64,000 bases of DNA from Paenibacillus durus (GCF_000756615.1 NZ_CP009288.1:186001-250000), one strand, 5' to 3'; positions 17,150 to 25,707 are shown, numbered from the stretch's first letter. Translations and numbers: made by a program. The notes: a model not told the origin generated them from the letters alone.

Positions 17150-17621
17150 ACCTTGAGGGGTGTCTTTTTTGTTGATTTGAGTCAAGAGAAATCGGTAACG
17201 AAGCGTTACTCCAGAAAAATAGGCTGAATGCGAAATAGCCTTGGGGTGAGTTTGCCCAAAAGGATAGATGGTTCAGGACTTTACGGTCATCATCTTCATA
17301 ACCCAGTTGATCTAAATAAGCTTTTATTTTAGGCTCAACATGGAATTGATTAAAATGGGATGGGCTAAGTTCTTCGAACATTCTATACATGCATCCCTCC
17401 CAGTCATAATGCTTAAAATTATAAGTACCATATTCCGCATAGTAAATGCTGCTATCTGTTCTCCCCTCATTTTTGAGTGTATATTTTAGTTTATAAGAGT
17501 TACTCCCCCATAAATCAAACCAAAATTCTTGAAGGGCTTCATCTGACTGCTCGTCCATAAAATCCATACACAGGATAAAGGCATAACTAAAAATAAAACA
17601 TGGTATATGGAGAAAACGCAC
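17133..17621 (-). CDS. Hypothetical protein, probably 3'-truncated
   Basis: A frame of up to 162 residues; MDFMDEQSDEALQEFWFDLW at 17567 is a more natural beginning than the GTG at 17621, though neither has a strong ribosome site. The body is coding-like (YYAEYGTYNFKHYDWEG, AYLDQLGYEDDDRK). The last ~12 codons are read from the ssrA-remnant terminator and the end of the IS4-type element, so the original 3' end was lost at that junction. Family not recognised. Confidence 0.5.
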   Translation of the reverse strand: MRFLHIPCFIFSYAFILCMDFMDEQSDEALQEFWFDLWGSNSYKLKYTLKNEGRTDSSIYYAEYGTYNFKHYDWEGCMYRMFEELSPSHFNQFHVEPKIKAYLDQLGYEDDDRKVLNHLSFWANSPQGYFAFSLFFWSNASLPISLDSNQQKRHPSRSMSLS

Positions 17622-17637
17622 CCACTGTTTTTAGGGA

Positions 17638-17657
17638 CAGGGGTTCAACACGCCCAT
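17638..17657 (+). repeat. Possible short ssrA T-arm remnant
   Basis: GACAGGGGTTCAACACGCCC resembles the ssrA T-arm segment GACAGGGGTTCGACTCCCC. It is short and could be chance, but lies in the same island between two cassettes. Confidence 0.3.
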
Positions 17658-17677
17658 AGCAATTTACATAAACTTTG

Positions 17678-20119
17678 TTACAATTCCGCGCCCTTATAAC
17701 CCATCTTCCGATAACCCTTCACTCTTTTCTTGAACATCGTCATCAACATAGGGACCTGAAGGTCAATATAATCATATATTTTCACTTCTTCCTTATTCAC
17801 ATGACTTCGGTGCAATCTACCTGCGTATTGCTGCAAGGTGCCTGACCAAGATATGGGATGGACAAGAAACAAAGTATCCAATCTGGCATCATCAAAGCCT
17901 TCGCCAATCAGTTTTCCGGTTGCTATAACTACCCGTTCTTGATGGTCAGGGATAGATGCAATTTGTGCGCGAATCGCCTCTCTTTGCTTTTTTCCCATTC
18001 TGCCGCTGAGCATAATCACGTTTTTGGCGAAAGACTGTAGTCTTTCTGCAAAATATTCGGCATGAGCGGTCCGTTCAACCAGTAGCAGAGGAGAGCGGCC
18101 TTCATCCAGGCAGGTAAGCAAATCGTCAAAAATAAGTGTGTTACGCTCCTCGTTATCTACGAGCTGCTGATAGATGTTTTGAATACCCAAAGCTGCTTCC
18201 ACCGGCTTGATTTGAAATGAAGTATAACGGGGGACTATCCTTAATGAGAATCCTCTGGAACTGCTCAAGGTTTTGGTGTCTATCTTCATTAGGACCGGTC
18301 CCAGCTGGAATCGTACGATTGCTTCTTGCCCGTCCTGACGTTTCGGAGTGGCAGTTAAGCCAAATACATACTTTGCTTTTACTTCTCTCAGAACCTGTTC
18401 GAAGCTATAGGCTGACACGTGGTGGCATTCATCGACAATGACTTGGCCGTACTCACTTACGAAGGGCTTAACAGTCCCTTTGTAGTTAAGACTCTGAATG
18501 ACAGCAATATCGATGATACCGGTTCTTTTGTTTTTGCCGCCGCCGATTACACCGATAGCATGTTTAGGGACTTCGAGAAAGGTTTGCAAACGTTCCTGCC
18601 ATTGTTCCATAAGCTCCCGGCGATGCACCAGAATAAGGGTGTTCGTCTTTCTTGAAGCGATGATGCAGGCTGCTACAACGGTTTTACCGAATGCGGTTGC
18701 CGCTGAGAGAACGCCTATATCTCGGTTTAGAACCGCTCTGGCTGCTGTATCCTGAAGAGTGGTCAGCGTACCGGTGAACTCTGCCTCTATCGAAGTTCCA
18801 GACGAACGTTGATCATCAAGGGATACTTTGACATGATTACGCTCGAAAAAGGATAGCAACGCCTGCAAGCATCCCCTTGGAAGAGCCACGTAACTCTCCA
18901 GATCTTCTGCGCATGAGATAACCCGGGGTTTACCATATGTAGAGAGCCGCATAGCTTGTGTTCTATAAAAATCGGGATTGGAGAACGAAGCCAATTTAAT
19001 CAGAGCATAGATTGCACTTGAAGGGAGTCCAGGCTTAGGAATATAAAGGCGGTCTGAATGTAGAATCTGTATTTCAGCAGGCAAAGACTCCATCAAAATC
19101 TGTTCCTCCTGAACGCAGTTCTCCTGTACCCAAGCTAATCCACCCTCCTCATCGCTAGATGCTGCTATAAGACCGTCATTATTAAAAAGCCCGCGTTCCC
19201 CGTGCTTGTATATAAATTGCTTTACCTCGTCTTCGGTCATCTTGCCAAGCCCGGATAATATACTCCATTGGTCTGCGTAAGGCTCGAAGTGCTCATCAAT
19301 AAAGGCGCTGTTTCCATGTTTACGAGGTCCACCTTGGAGGGGAAGGGCAATTAGATTGCCGAACCCGCCTTTTGGAAGCGTGTCTTGATTGGGAAACAGA
19401 CGATCATAGGATTTGAGGCCGATTTGATATCTTTTTTTCATGGTTAAGCTCAGCAAAGTCATTCCAAATCTTCTGGCCGTAGCAGCTTCAATATTGTGAC
19501 TGAAGAAAATCCAGATGTGACCGCCATTGCCGGAACGTGACCTTTCTAGTGCGGTCGGTATCCCATGATTTTTGCATATCTGCATTACGGCAGTCACGTC
19601 TTGCTTCCAATCATGTTTGTCAAAATCCATAGCCAGAAACCAGCAGGTTTCGTCCGGAAGCATTGGGTATATGCCAATGGTTCTGTCTTGCCGTGCATCT
19701 AAATGGGCTGAGAGGACTTCATTTGTAAGAGGCATGAAGCTCTGATGTTTGCATGCGGAACATTTCACTTTGGGTTTTTCGCAGACGGATGTCCACTCAT
19801 TGGCGCAGGCGGGTGAGTATCCGGATTTGCCTTGTTTGTTGCTCCAACGAATCGGGTATACATCCTCTCTGCCGCGAAAATAACTTTTATACAGGGCAAG
19901 CTTGTCCCCTACGGTAGAGTACTGATGAATATTAGATTCTCCGATGGCTGATTCTTTGTTGATTCTTGCTAAAGGGTTGGAAGGAGACGCTATTTCATCA
20001 TACGTAATTATATTATCGTTTATGGGAAGCTTCAGCAGATGTCTCAATCGGATAATTTCTTGCTTAAGTTCTTCGATATGCTCCAGAGCCGCGTTATATT
20101 TGTCCTCGATATTGTCCAT
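17678..20119 (-). CDS. TOTE-type primase-helicase (AEP-like domain plus SF2 helicase)
   Basis: An 813-residue protein. Order: N-terminal coiled coil (~3-30); Cys cluster (C105, C113, C120, C123), probably zinc-binding; an archaeo-eukaryotic primase-like domain with AMDFDKHDW (D165, D167) and RSGNGGHIWIFF (H201); then a superfamily 2 helicase with Walker A ATAFGKT (474-480), DECH box (563-566), GLTATPKRQ (~587-594) and a C-terminal helicase half with QYAGRLHR. This architecture matches the protein known from TOTE conflict systems, proposed to act against invasive DNA; no separate nuclease domain is visible. It sits alone on the minus strand inside the ssrA island. The start 20119 is ATG; the upstream ribosome site is weak. 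Confidence 0.82.
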   Translation of the reverse strand: MDNIEDKYNAALEHIEELKQEIIRLRHLLKLPINDNIITYDEIASPSNPLARINKESAIGESNIHQYSTVGDKLALYKSYFRGREDVYPIRWSNKQGKSGYSPACANEWTSVCEKPKVKCSACKHQSFMPLTNEVLSAHLDARQDRTIGIYPMLPDETCWFLAMDFDKHDWKQDVTAVMQICKNHGIPTALERSRSGNGGHIWIFFSHNIEAATARRFGMTLLSLTMKKRYQIGLKSYDRLFPNQDTLPKGGFGNLIALPLQGGPRKHGNSAFIDEHFEPYADQWSILSGLGKMTEDEVKQFIYKHGERGLFNNDGLIAASSDEEGGLAWVQENCVQEEQILMESLPAEIQILHSDRLYIPKPGLPSSAIYALIKLASFSNPDFYRTQAMRLSTYGKPRVISCAEDLESYVALPRGCLQALLSFFERNHVKVSLDDQRSSGTSIEAEFTGTLTTLQDTAARAVLNRDIGVLSAATAFGKTVVAACIIASRKTNTLILVHRRELMEQWQERLQTFLEVPKHAIGVIGGGKNKRTGIIDIAVIQSLNYKGTVKPFVSEYGQVIVDECHHVSAYSFEQVLREVKAKYVFGLTATPKRQDGQEAIVRFQLGPVLMKIDTKTLSSSRGFSLRIVPRYTSFQIKPVEAALGIQNIYQQLVDNEERNTLIFDDLLTCLDEGRSPLLLVERTAHAEYFAERLQSFAKNVIMLSGRMGKKQREAIRAQIASIPDHQERVVIATGKLIGEGFDDARLDTLFLVHPISWSGTLQQYAGRLHRSHVNKEEVKIYDYIDLQVPMLMTMFKKRVKGYRKMGYKGAEL

Positions 20120-20173
20120 TGATTGGTCCTCGTGTTTTACTTATATTATACCTTGTAAACTACAGAGTTATAG

Positions 20174-20627
20174 TCTTGGAAGTTATTACTCGAACAAGGA
20201 GATAATAATGCTGAAATTAAAAAATTCAACCCTAAGAATCTTACGAGAGAGGAACTAGAGGCTGAAATATTAAATTTGACTAAGAAACACCCAATCATTC
20301 AGGAGCATTTTTTTGCAATGTTATTTCCTGATAATGGGGAGGTCTTAGCCAAGTACAAGAAAATTATTGAGAATGAAAGTTGAATGTGGAGTGGACTTCA
20401 CACTTTCATTTGGAGACATTGATCAAAAATTTTATCATACTATAGCAAGTATATATGAACAAGCCTTAAAGTATATTGTAGACAATCAATTAGAAGACAA
20501 GTTTATAGATCGATGCAACCGATTAATGCTGAGCAGTCAGGATATTGATTGGGGTTTTGGATTTGATATGGTGGATTTGTATAATGACTATTTGGGACAC
20601 ATGGATGAAGAAGAAGACCTTGAGTAG
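20174..20627 (+). pseudogene. DUF6155-like gene, internally deleted and without start
   Basis: Two fragments in different frames. 20174-20383 reads KKFNPKNLTREELEAEILNL and FPDNGEVLAKYKKIIENE with no start codon. From 20367 a second frame reads VDFTLSFGDIDQKFYHTIAS and ends DIDWGFGFDMVDLYNDYLG. Together they match the N-terminal and C-terminal parts of DUF6155 proteins, with the middle (~50 residues) missing. So this is a remnant; function of the family is unknown. Confidence 0.65.
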
Positions 20628-20661
20628 CCTATGCAGACGAATTAATTAACCGTAAGGAATG

Positions 20662-20670
20662 TGTTATAAT
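20662..20670 (+). promoter_or_regulatory. Extended -10 promoter of the zeta-like pair
   Basis: TGTTATAAT is a perfect TATAAT with an upstream TGn extension, ~42 bases before the first gene. A -35 box is not obvious. Confidence 0.5.
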
Positions 20671-20711
20671 ATTATAAATAAAAACGGAAATCTGAGTGAG
20701 GTGCTATAATC

Positions 20712-20909
20712 ATGCTGCCCCAAAGAGAAGAATTGCAACGGTTATTGAAAAAGGCCAATCAGCATGCAGTCGCAGAGGCCAAAAAGGCTGGAGCCTCCAT
20801 CTATTATATAAAAGACGGCAAGCGAATACGTGAAGATGCCACTGGGCAAAAATTTGAGATTACTTACGATATAGCCGGAAATCGCACTGAGTTTGTAAGT
20901 CATGACTGA
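20712..20909 (+). CDS. Small partner protein of zeta-like toxin, putative antitoxin
   Basis: A 65-residue, charged protein (MLPQREELQRLLKKANQHAV, ending YDIAGNRTEFVSHD). GAGTGAGGTG lies upstream. It overlaps the following P-loop kinase gene by 8 bases, the usual tight arrangement of toxin-antitoxin operons with the small gene first. It has no visible DNA-binding domain. The antitoxin role is inferred from position and size. Confidence 0.68.
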   Translation: MLPQREELQRLLKKANQHAVAEAKKAGASIYYIKDGKRIREDATGQKFEITYDIAGNRTEFVSHD

Positions 20910-21480
20910 ACGTGAGTCTGTAATGACTGTTTTCGCTGGCACCAATGGAGCTGGGAAAAGCACAATCAGCCTTCAAATGAGGGATTATGTCAGAACAATT
21001 ATTGATCCTGACCAGATTGCCAAAAAGATAAACCCGGACGATCCCAGATCCGCCGATTTGTCTGCCGGACGAGAGGCTGTAAAGAAAATACGGGAATTAA
21101 TCAGGCGTAAGGACAACTTCGCTATAGAAACAACCCTTTCAGGAAGTTTCGCTTTGCGGCATATGAAGACGGCTAAGGAACAGGGCTATAAAGTTGTCAT
21201 ATATTATATTGGTTTGCAGGATGTACAAATGCATATTGATCGGGTAGCTTCAAGAGTGGAACAGGGAGGGCACTGGATTGCCGAAAAAGATATCCGGTGG
21301 AGATATGGTCAATCTTTAAGTAACCTGAAGCCTGCTTTGGAGATTTCAGATGAAGTTACCATTATCGATAACACCAGTGAACCTGAGGTTGTGGCGGAGA
21401 TAAAACGTTCACAGATCAGCTTTTGCAGACAAGAGATTCCTACGTGGGCTAGGGGAGCTTTGGAATTGTACTTACACTGA
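20902..21480 (+). CDS. Zeta-toxin-family P-loop kinase
   Basis: A 192-residue P-loop protein. Walker A GTNGAGKST is at residues 13-21, followed by IIDPDQIAKKINPDDPRSAD and the conserved FAIETTLSGSFAL segment. A second hydrophobic strand (KVVIYYIGLQDVQMHIDRVA) and an arginine-rich lid (ASRVEQGGHWI, DIRWRYGQSLSNLK) follow. Zeta toxins phosphorylate UDP-N-acetylglucosamine; some chromosomal relatives have other or unknown substrates. Its ATG at 20902 lies inside the preceding small gene, so the two are translated together. Lies between the TOTE-type gene and ssrA remnant F. Confidence 0.82.
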   Translation: MTERESVMTVFAGTNGAGKSTISLQMRDYVRTIIDPDQIAKKINPDDPRSADLSAGREAVKKIRELIRRKDNFAIETTLSGSFALRHMKTAKEQGYKVVIYYIGLQDVQMHIDRVASRVEQGGHWIAEKDIRWRYGQSLSNLKPALEISDEVTIIDNTSEPEVVAEIKRSQISFCRQEIPTWARGALELYLH

Positions 21481-21587
21481 TTCTAATGGGGCCAGCCCTG
21501 TAATAAGATGGTCCAGGTCAGGGCCCATTACGCCAAAGCAAGGGGATTTGAAACGCGTTTACTAAACAGCGTTTGCGTACACCACCA

Positions 21588-21650
21588 GCAGCGGCTCGCC
21601 CCGAATTGTGGCTCTGCACGTTCAAGCCTCGGCTCCATATGGAGAAACAG
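21588..21650 (+). repeat. ssrA 3'-terminal remnant, copy F
   Basis: CAGCGGCTCGCCCCGAATTG through GTGGCTCTGCACG to CCTCGGCTCCATATGGAG. The last 18 bases equal the end of ssrA and the bases after it; the preceding ~45 resemble copy E, not ssrA. Confidence 0.65.
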
Positions 21651-21687
21651 AAAAAGACACCCGGAAGGGCGGAAGGGTGTCTTTTTC
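21651..21687 (+). terminator. Terminator hairpin after ssrA remnant F
   Basis: AAAAAGACACCC pairs with GGGTGTCTTTTT around a GGAAGGGCGGAA loop. Confidence 0.85.
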
Positions 21688-21738
21688 ATTCTACCATCTG
21701 TTTTGTTCTGTAAAGGGAGCCCATCCTCCTTAAGTGTC

Positions 21739-23526
21739 TTAATCCTCTCCCGCAGCCGCCAAGATTCGCTTGGCCAACTCATCCCCTCGCTGTTCCAGGA
21801 TCTCGATGGAATGCAGTAAATCCGCTTGCTGCTGCCGTTGCTCCTTCGTCCAGGCTTTTTTGGGGGAGTCGTAGGTGTCCAAGGATTTCGCATCTGTCAA
21901 ACTCGCGAAGAAAGGTTGAAGCCGGGAATGCATTTGCTCGTAGACGTCGGCCATTTCGCCTAGGTATTCGGTTAGGGAGGACGCCGGGAATGAAAGCATA
22001 TATTTTAAATAGATAGCCGCACTTCTTCTGGAATCTGTGAGAGCCATTAGGCAAAAGTGGTTGACGCTGAGTCTTCGGGCAAAATCCTGCTGGTTCGCTA
22101 TTTGATACCATTGTTCATCCAGCAATCCTTCCCGCCATGCTTGCAGGGCTTGATAACCCAGCTTATATCCTCTACTTTCCTCGGCATGCATCGAGTCTAA
22201 TTTGACCTGAAGCGAAGCGTAGAGATTGTCCAGAGCGGATGGTTTGGCGACTTCGCCGTTAAAACGAATGAGGATGAAAGGCCATTGATCCACATTCAGG
22301 TATCCTTTGCTTATGTTCATGTACTCTTGAAATTCCGGGTCATCTTTATGATCTTCAAAGGTCTCATCGTCAAAATAACTGCGGCACAGCAAGGTTTCTC
22401 CACCGTTTAGATAGCCTGTGATGATTCCCCACTCGGGAGCAACCCGCAGATTAATGGCAATCGGCAAGTGGTGTTTTTTGATGCTTTCCTTGATGTGCTG
22501 CATTTCCAATTCGCGTTCTTTGGGTGCGATCCGGTCTGTCCAGCTGACCTGAAGGCCATAGGCTTTAAATGCCGGAGCGGCATAGTCGTAAGCTACCAGA
22601 GCATCCGCGGAGCTATAATCCCAAACGGGGGTAAAAGCGACTCTCCAGCACGCCCCGGACACGCCCATTACGGTTTCATAAGCGGTTTCCTGTCCCGTGG
22701 TTTTTAGTGAAAGATAAAGAGCGCCTGCCCATGAACAATCCATGCCTTGACCAAAACCCAGATGGCCGACATCCTGAACAATATAGCAATCATTCACGGA
22801 GTCACTTCTAAAAAGTTGCGTCCGGTCCGGGGTGTAATGGATCGTATCTCCTTCCGGGCAGCTTATGGCGTGTATGCCGGTGGCGTTTACATAAACAAGC
22901 AAAAGATAATCTTCACCCTGATTGTCGATAAGGCTTGGGAACAGCTCATGAGTTACGGTGAAACGCTCCCACTTAAAATATTGATAATGTTTCATTTTAT
23001 TCATGACATTTTGATGCTTTCGCTCATTGCCGTATGCAGAAAATACAAATTCCAGTTCTCCAGAGGGTAAGCTGCAGCCCTCGCTATCGAGATTGATAAC
23101 TAGCAGGTTATCCTGTAAAACATAAGTTGCATAGGTGCCCGAAGGGATCTGGTATTTGATAAGCAGCAGCTTTATCCGATTGCTTTGAATGCGATGGGGA
23201 AGGGCCTGATCATTCAGGAAAAATGTCAAATGATTGTCGATAACGAACTGGTTTACAAAATGAGTGACATCGTAGCTTTCACAACCATCAGTGTAGATGG
23301 CTTGGAGAATAACCAATTGTTGTGGCATCAAAATACGGTCGATCGATTGACGCAATATATGTGATAGTAAAGGAAGTGTAGAGGTTTCGGGCAAAGATTT
23401 TCCCGTTTCCCACTTGGAAACGGCTTGGGCGCTGATATTTAATTGTTCAGCCAATTGTTCTTGCGACAATTGTTTTTCTTTGCGAAGTATAGAAATCCGT
23501 TTCCCGACTGCGTCAGCACTTATCAT
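21739..23526 (-). CDS. Large protein with N-terminal Xre helix-turn-helix
   Basis: A 595-residue protein. Residues ~8-62 are an Xre/HTH_3 DNA-binding domain (RISILRKEKQLSQEQLAEQL, then ISAQAVSKWETGKSLP). The remaining ~520 residues are not firmly recognised; they include a GFGQGMDCSWAGALYLSLK segment with a candidate cysteine reminiscent of papain-like or BtrH N-terminal folds, and a helical C-terminal part rich in Glu, Gln and Leu. It may be a regulator with an enzymatic or ligand-binding domain. The ATG at 23526 is preceded by GGAGATG. It is the only full gene between ssrA remnant F and the AbiEii fragment. Confidence 0.7.
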   Translation of the reverse strand: MISADAVGKRISILRKEKQLSQEQLAEQLNISAQAVSKWETGKSLPETSTLPLLSHILRQSIDRILMPQQLVILQAIYTDGCESYDVTHFVNQFVIDNHLTFFLNDQALPHRIQSNRIKLLLIKYQIPSGTYATYVLQDNLLVINLDSEGCSLPSGELEFVFSAYGNERKHQNVMNKMKHYQYFKWERFTVTHELFPSLIDNQGEDYLLLVYVNATGIHAISCPEGDTIHYTPDRTQLFRSDSVNDCYIVQDVGHLGFGQGMDCSWAGALYLSLKTTGQETAYETVMGVSGACWRVAFTPVWDYSSADALVAYDYAAPAFKAYGLQVSWTDRIAPKERELEMQHIKESIKKHHLPIAINLRVAPEWGIITGYLNGGETLLCRSYFDDETFEDHKDDPEFQEYMNISKGYLNVDQWPFILIRFNGEVAKPSALDNLYASLQVKLDSMHAEESRGYKLGYQALQAWREGLLDEQWYQIANQQDFARRLSVNHFCLMALTDSRRSAAIYLKYMLSFPASSLTEYLGEMADVYEQMHSRLQPFFASLTDAKSLDTYDSPKKAWTKEQRQQQADLLHSIEILEQRGDELAKRILAAAGED

Positions 23527-23852
23527 TAATCACATCTCCTACGATTGGATTACGACGTCGTTGCTTTTATTATAGTAGCTCGAAAACGGCAATACCATTT
23601 ATCCAAAGATGAGTGTAGCTGATATTCTGCAACTGCGGGTTGAGTGGTAGATACGTAGGGACTATGCGGTATAGCTGGAAGGTGAATTTTGGGTTACATA
23701 TTCCTTCGGCGTTTATCGCAGAGGCCTAGCATTATTGGGAACGAAATAATTAGCGTTTGAAAGCGTTTGGAAAAGGCAATCAGGCATTCTAATTATCCGT
23801 TTCACCGTAATGGTGAAATGTTGTTTTGAGGTGGAATTTCAAATAATTATGA
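23527..23852 (+). other. Intergenic stretch without recognised gene
   Basis: Holds the presumed promoter of the minus-strand HTH gene near its left end and AT-rich sequence with stop codons in all frames. I see no gene or clear site. Confidence 0.5.
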
Positions 23853-24033
23853 AGTGTAATTTCAATTGTACCTTATCTTATCATGAAGTCAGCGGCTTTA
23901 GGACGAGGAAAGGCGAAAGATGCTTATGATATTTATTTTTGTATTAAAAACTTTGAAGGAGGAGTGGACTCCCTAGCAGTGCTTTTTCATCCTTATCTTA
24001 ATCACAGACTTGTTAAAGATATGCTGCAAAAGC

Positions 24034-25429
24034 GGCTCAATCTAAAAATTAGCGGTTGAACTTTTCAACCAGACGAACGGTGACGATTACATTCGATTAA
24101 AATGCCATCTTTGTAACACTTGCGATTGCGTGTAAAATAGTGTCGGCGTTGATAAGCCTTGATCCGATTATGCCGGCCTTCGACCGTTGCATTGGTCCAG
24201 CGGCATCGATGGTAGTTCACGATTTCGTCTTCCCAATTACGCACCGTTTTCAAGGTGCTTCGCACCGCATCATGGTCAATACACTCGCCTTGCTGACACC
24301 AACGGTTAAAGCCGAGGCTGGCGACATGGACATTTGGTGAATAATCATACCAGCGAGAGAACGCTTCTTTCCATTCCCAAACCTTGCGTAGTAGCGGAGA
24401 GAAGCTAAGTAGTAGGTCTAACTGGGCTTTGCTCTGTTCAGGCAGAAGATCAGCTGGCGGATTGAGCAGTCGATGATGACTTTTCAGGATGGCTTTAGCC
24501 CGAGGCGCAAGGGTGGACTGAACCGACTTGCGTACCGCCTGGACACTTTCAATGATATAACCGTGAACATGGAAACGATCGGCAATGCGGATGGCACGCG
24601 GAAAGCATTCGCTAATCCATGTGTGATACGCCTGAGCTAGATCCATAACCACCGCTTTGGGGTTCAGTGCCAGAAAGTCAGGATGCTGGCGGGCATAGGT
24701 CCGCAAGGCTTCAAGTTTGCGACCAGGCAGCAAGTCCAGCATGGTTTCGCCCCTAAGATTGTGAATGCCGGTATTGTAAGAGTGTCCCTTTTTAATTGCA
24801 AAGTCGTCGATACCCAGTACCAGACCCTCAGTGGTTTTGGCTTTGCGCCAAGCCTGCTCCGTGAGGCGTTCGCTCTCGGCAGGAAGGGCTTCCTGATGCA
24901 TTCGCTGTACCGTACTGGCAGGCGCTTCTTGCATCCTTGCGCTATGCGCCGCAGTAGAGCCCAGGGCCTGCTCTACCGTTTGCAAGCGGAACAGGCGACT
25001 GTAACGCTGCTTAGGACCCACAAATTCATAAGACCAAACGAAGCCGACACTGCACCGTGAGCAGGCTAACCGAAGGGAGGGCACATGCAAGTAGCTCTTT
25101 CTGCCAAAGACCGCCAAATGCCGAATCTTCCGCAGTTTGTTGCGGCCATCACGCTTGACATATTGTTCCGAGTGACATACGGGACAGGGCTGTTTGTCGG
25201 TCGCAGGCGATGCCTCCAGATGAACTTGATGAGCGTCCATATAGACGATTTTATGAAGTTGTAGCTCTGGTAATCCGAGCATCTCATTGATATACTGGAG
25301 TGGCATCTGTCATTTCCTTTTGTTGTTTGGTGGGACTTACAACAATACAGGATTTGCAGATGTTTTTCCATTTTTAGCCTCGTTTCACGTTCGTATCGAT
25401 TCGTCAACCGCTAATTTCGGTTTTGAGCC
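24034..25429 (-). mobile_element. ISL3-family-type insertion sequence, 1396 bp
   Basis: Inverted ends begin GGCTCAA and share AAATTAGCGGTTGA further in. The element is flanked by an exact 8-base target duplication GCAAAAGC at 24026-24033 and 25430-25437, the size expected for ISL3. The encoded transposase is intact, so this may be a recent insertion. Confidence 0.94.
24065..25306 (-). CDS. ISL3-family transposase
   Basis: A 413-residue protein with the ISL3 layout: an N-terminal zinc-binding region (CPVCHSEQYVKRDGR, CSRC), a helix-turn-helix region (ASTVQRMHQ), then a DDE catalytic domain (LGIDDFAIKKGHSYNTGI with the first Asp; VVMDLAQAYHTWI with the second) and the C-terminal TNATVEGRHNRIKAYQRR with the Glu. 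AAAGGAAATG precedes ATG 25306. It fills most of the element and looks intact. Confidence 0.93.
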   Translation of the reverse strand: MPLQYINEMLGLPELQLHKIVYMDAHQVHLEASPATDKQPCPVCHSEQYVKRDGRNKLRKIRHLAVFGRKSYLHVPSLRLACSRCSVGFVWSYEFVGPKQRYSRLFRLQTVEQALGSTAAHSARMQEAPASTVQRMHQEALPAESERLTEQAWRKAKTTEGLVLGIDDFAIKKGHSYNTGIHNLRGETMLDLLPGRKLEALRTYARQHPDFLALNPKAVVMDLAQAYHTWISECFPRAIRIADRFHVHGYIIESVQAVRKSVQSTLAPRAKAILKSHHRLLNPPADLLPEQSKAQLDLLLSFSPLLRKVWEWKEAFSRWYDYSPNVHVASLGFNRWCQQGECIDHDAVRSTLKTVRNWEDEIVNYHRCRWTNATVEGRHNRIKAYQRRHYFTRNRKCYKDGILIECNRHRSSG

Positions 25430-25577
25430 GCAAAAGCTAAAGGAGAAATTTGAATCTCCTGAGCATGCAGGTCCTGTGGATATTGTATCTTTTCTTGAAG
25501 TGTATGATGATGAAGAAATAGATATGGTTAAGCGAGATTCCTTTGAACAGGTTAATCGTCTACTTGGCTTGATCGGA

Positions 25578-25657
25578 TAACATCAAAACTGTCACTACAC
25601 TCGTAGAAGCTTATATGGCGTTATCTTCGGACAGGAGTGCGATTCCCCTTGGCTCCA
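25578..25657 (+). repeat. ssrA 3'-end remnant, copy H (right edge of island)
   Basis: CATCAAAACTGTCA, then CTACACTCGTAGAAGCTTAT, GGCGTTATCTTCGGACAGG and the acceptor end TTGGCTCCA closely match the last ~80 bases of the functional tmRNA gene. It is the most distal clear remnant, about 18.3 kb from ssrA, and so a good candidate for the distal attachment site. Confidence 0.88.
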
Positions 25658-25669
25658 TAGGAAAAATAT

Positions 25670-25697
25670 GAGAGTACCTTAATCGGTGCTCTCTTTT
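25670..25697 (+). terminator. Terminator hairpin after ssrA remnant H
   Basis: GAGAGTACC pairs with GGTGCTCTC, followed by TTTTA. Confidence 0.78.
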
Positions 25698-25707
25698 ACT
25701 ATACTTC

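Larger units (their letters stand above)
23853..25580 (+). pseudogene. AbiEii-type nucleotidyltransferase remnant split by an ISL3-type element
   Basis: The left part (23853-24033) reads VPYLIMKSAALGRGKAKDAYDI in segments and ends at HRLVKDMLQK. The right part (from 25438) resumes exactly in frame after removing the insertion and one target copy, giving MLQKLKEKFESPEHAGPVDI to a TAA at 25578. The MKSAALGRGKAKDAYDIYF pattern is typical of the C-terminal half of AbiEii/nucleotidyltransferase toxins of type IV toxin-antitoxin systems. The N-terminal half and the AbiEi partner are absent, so the gene was already truncated. Its stop codon overlaps the start of ssrA remnant H. Confidence 0.75.
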
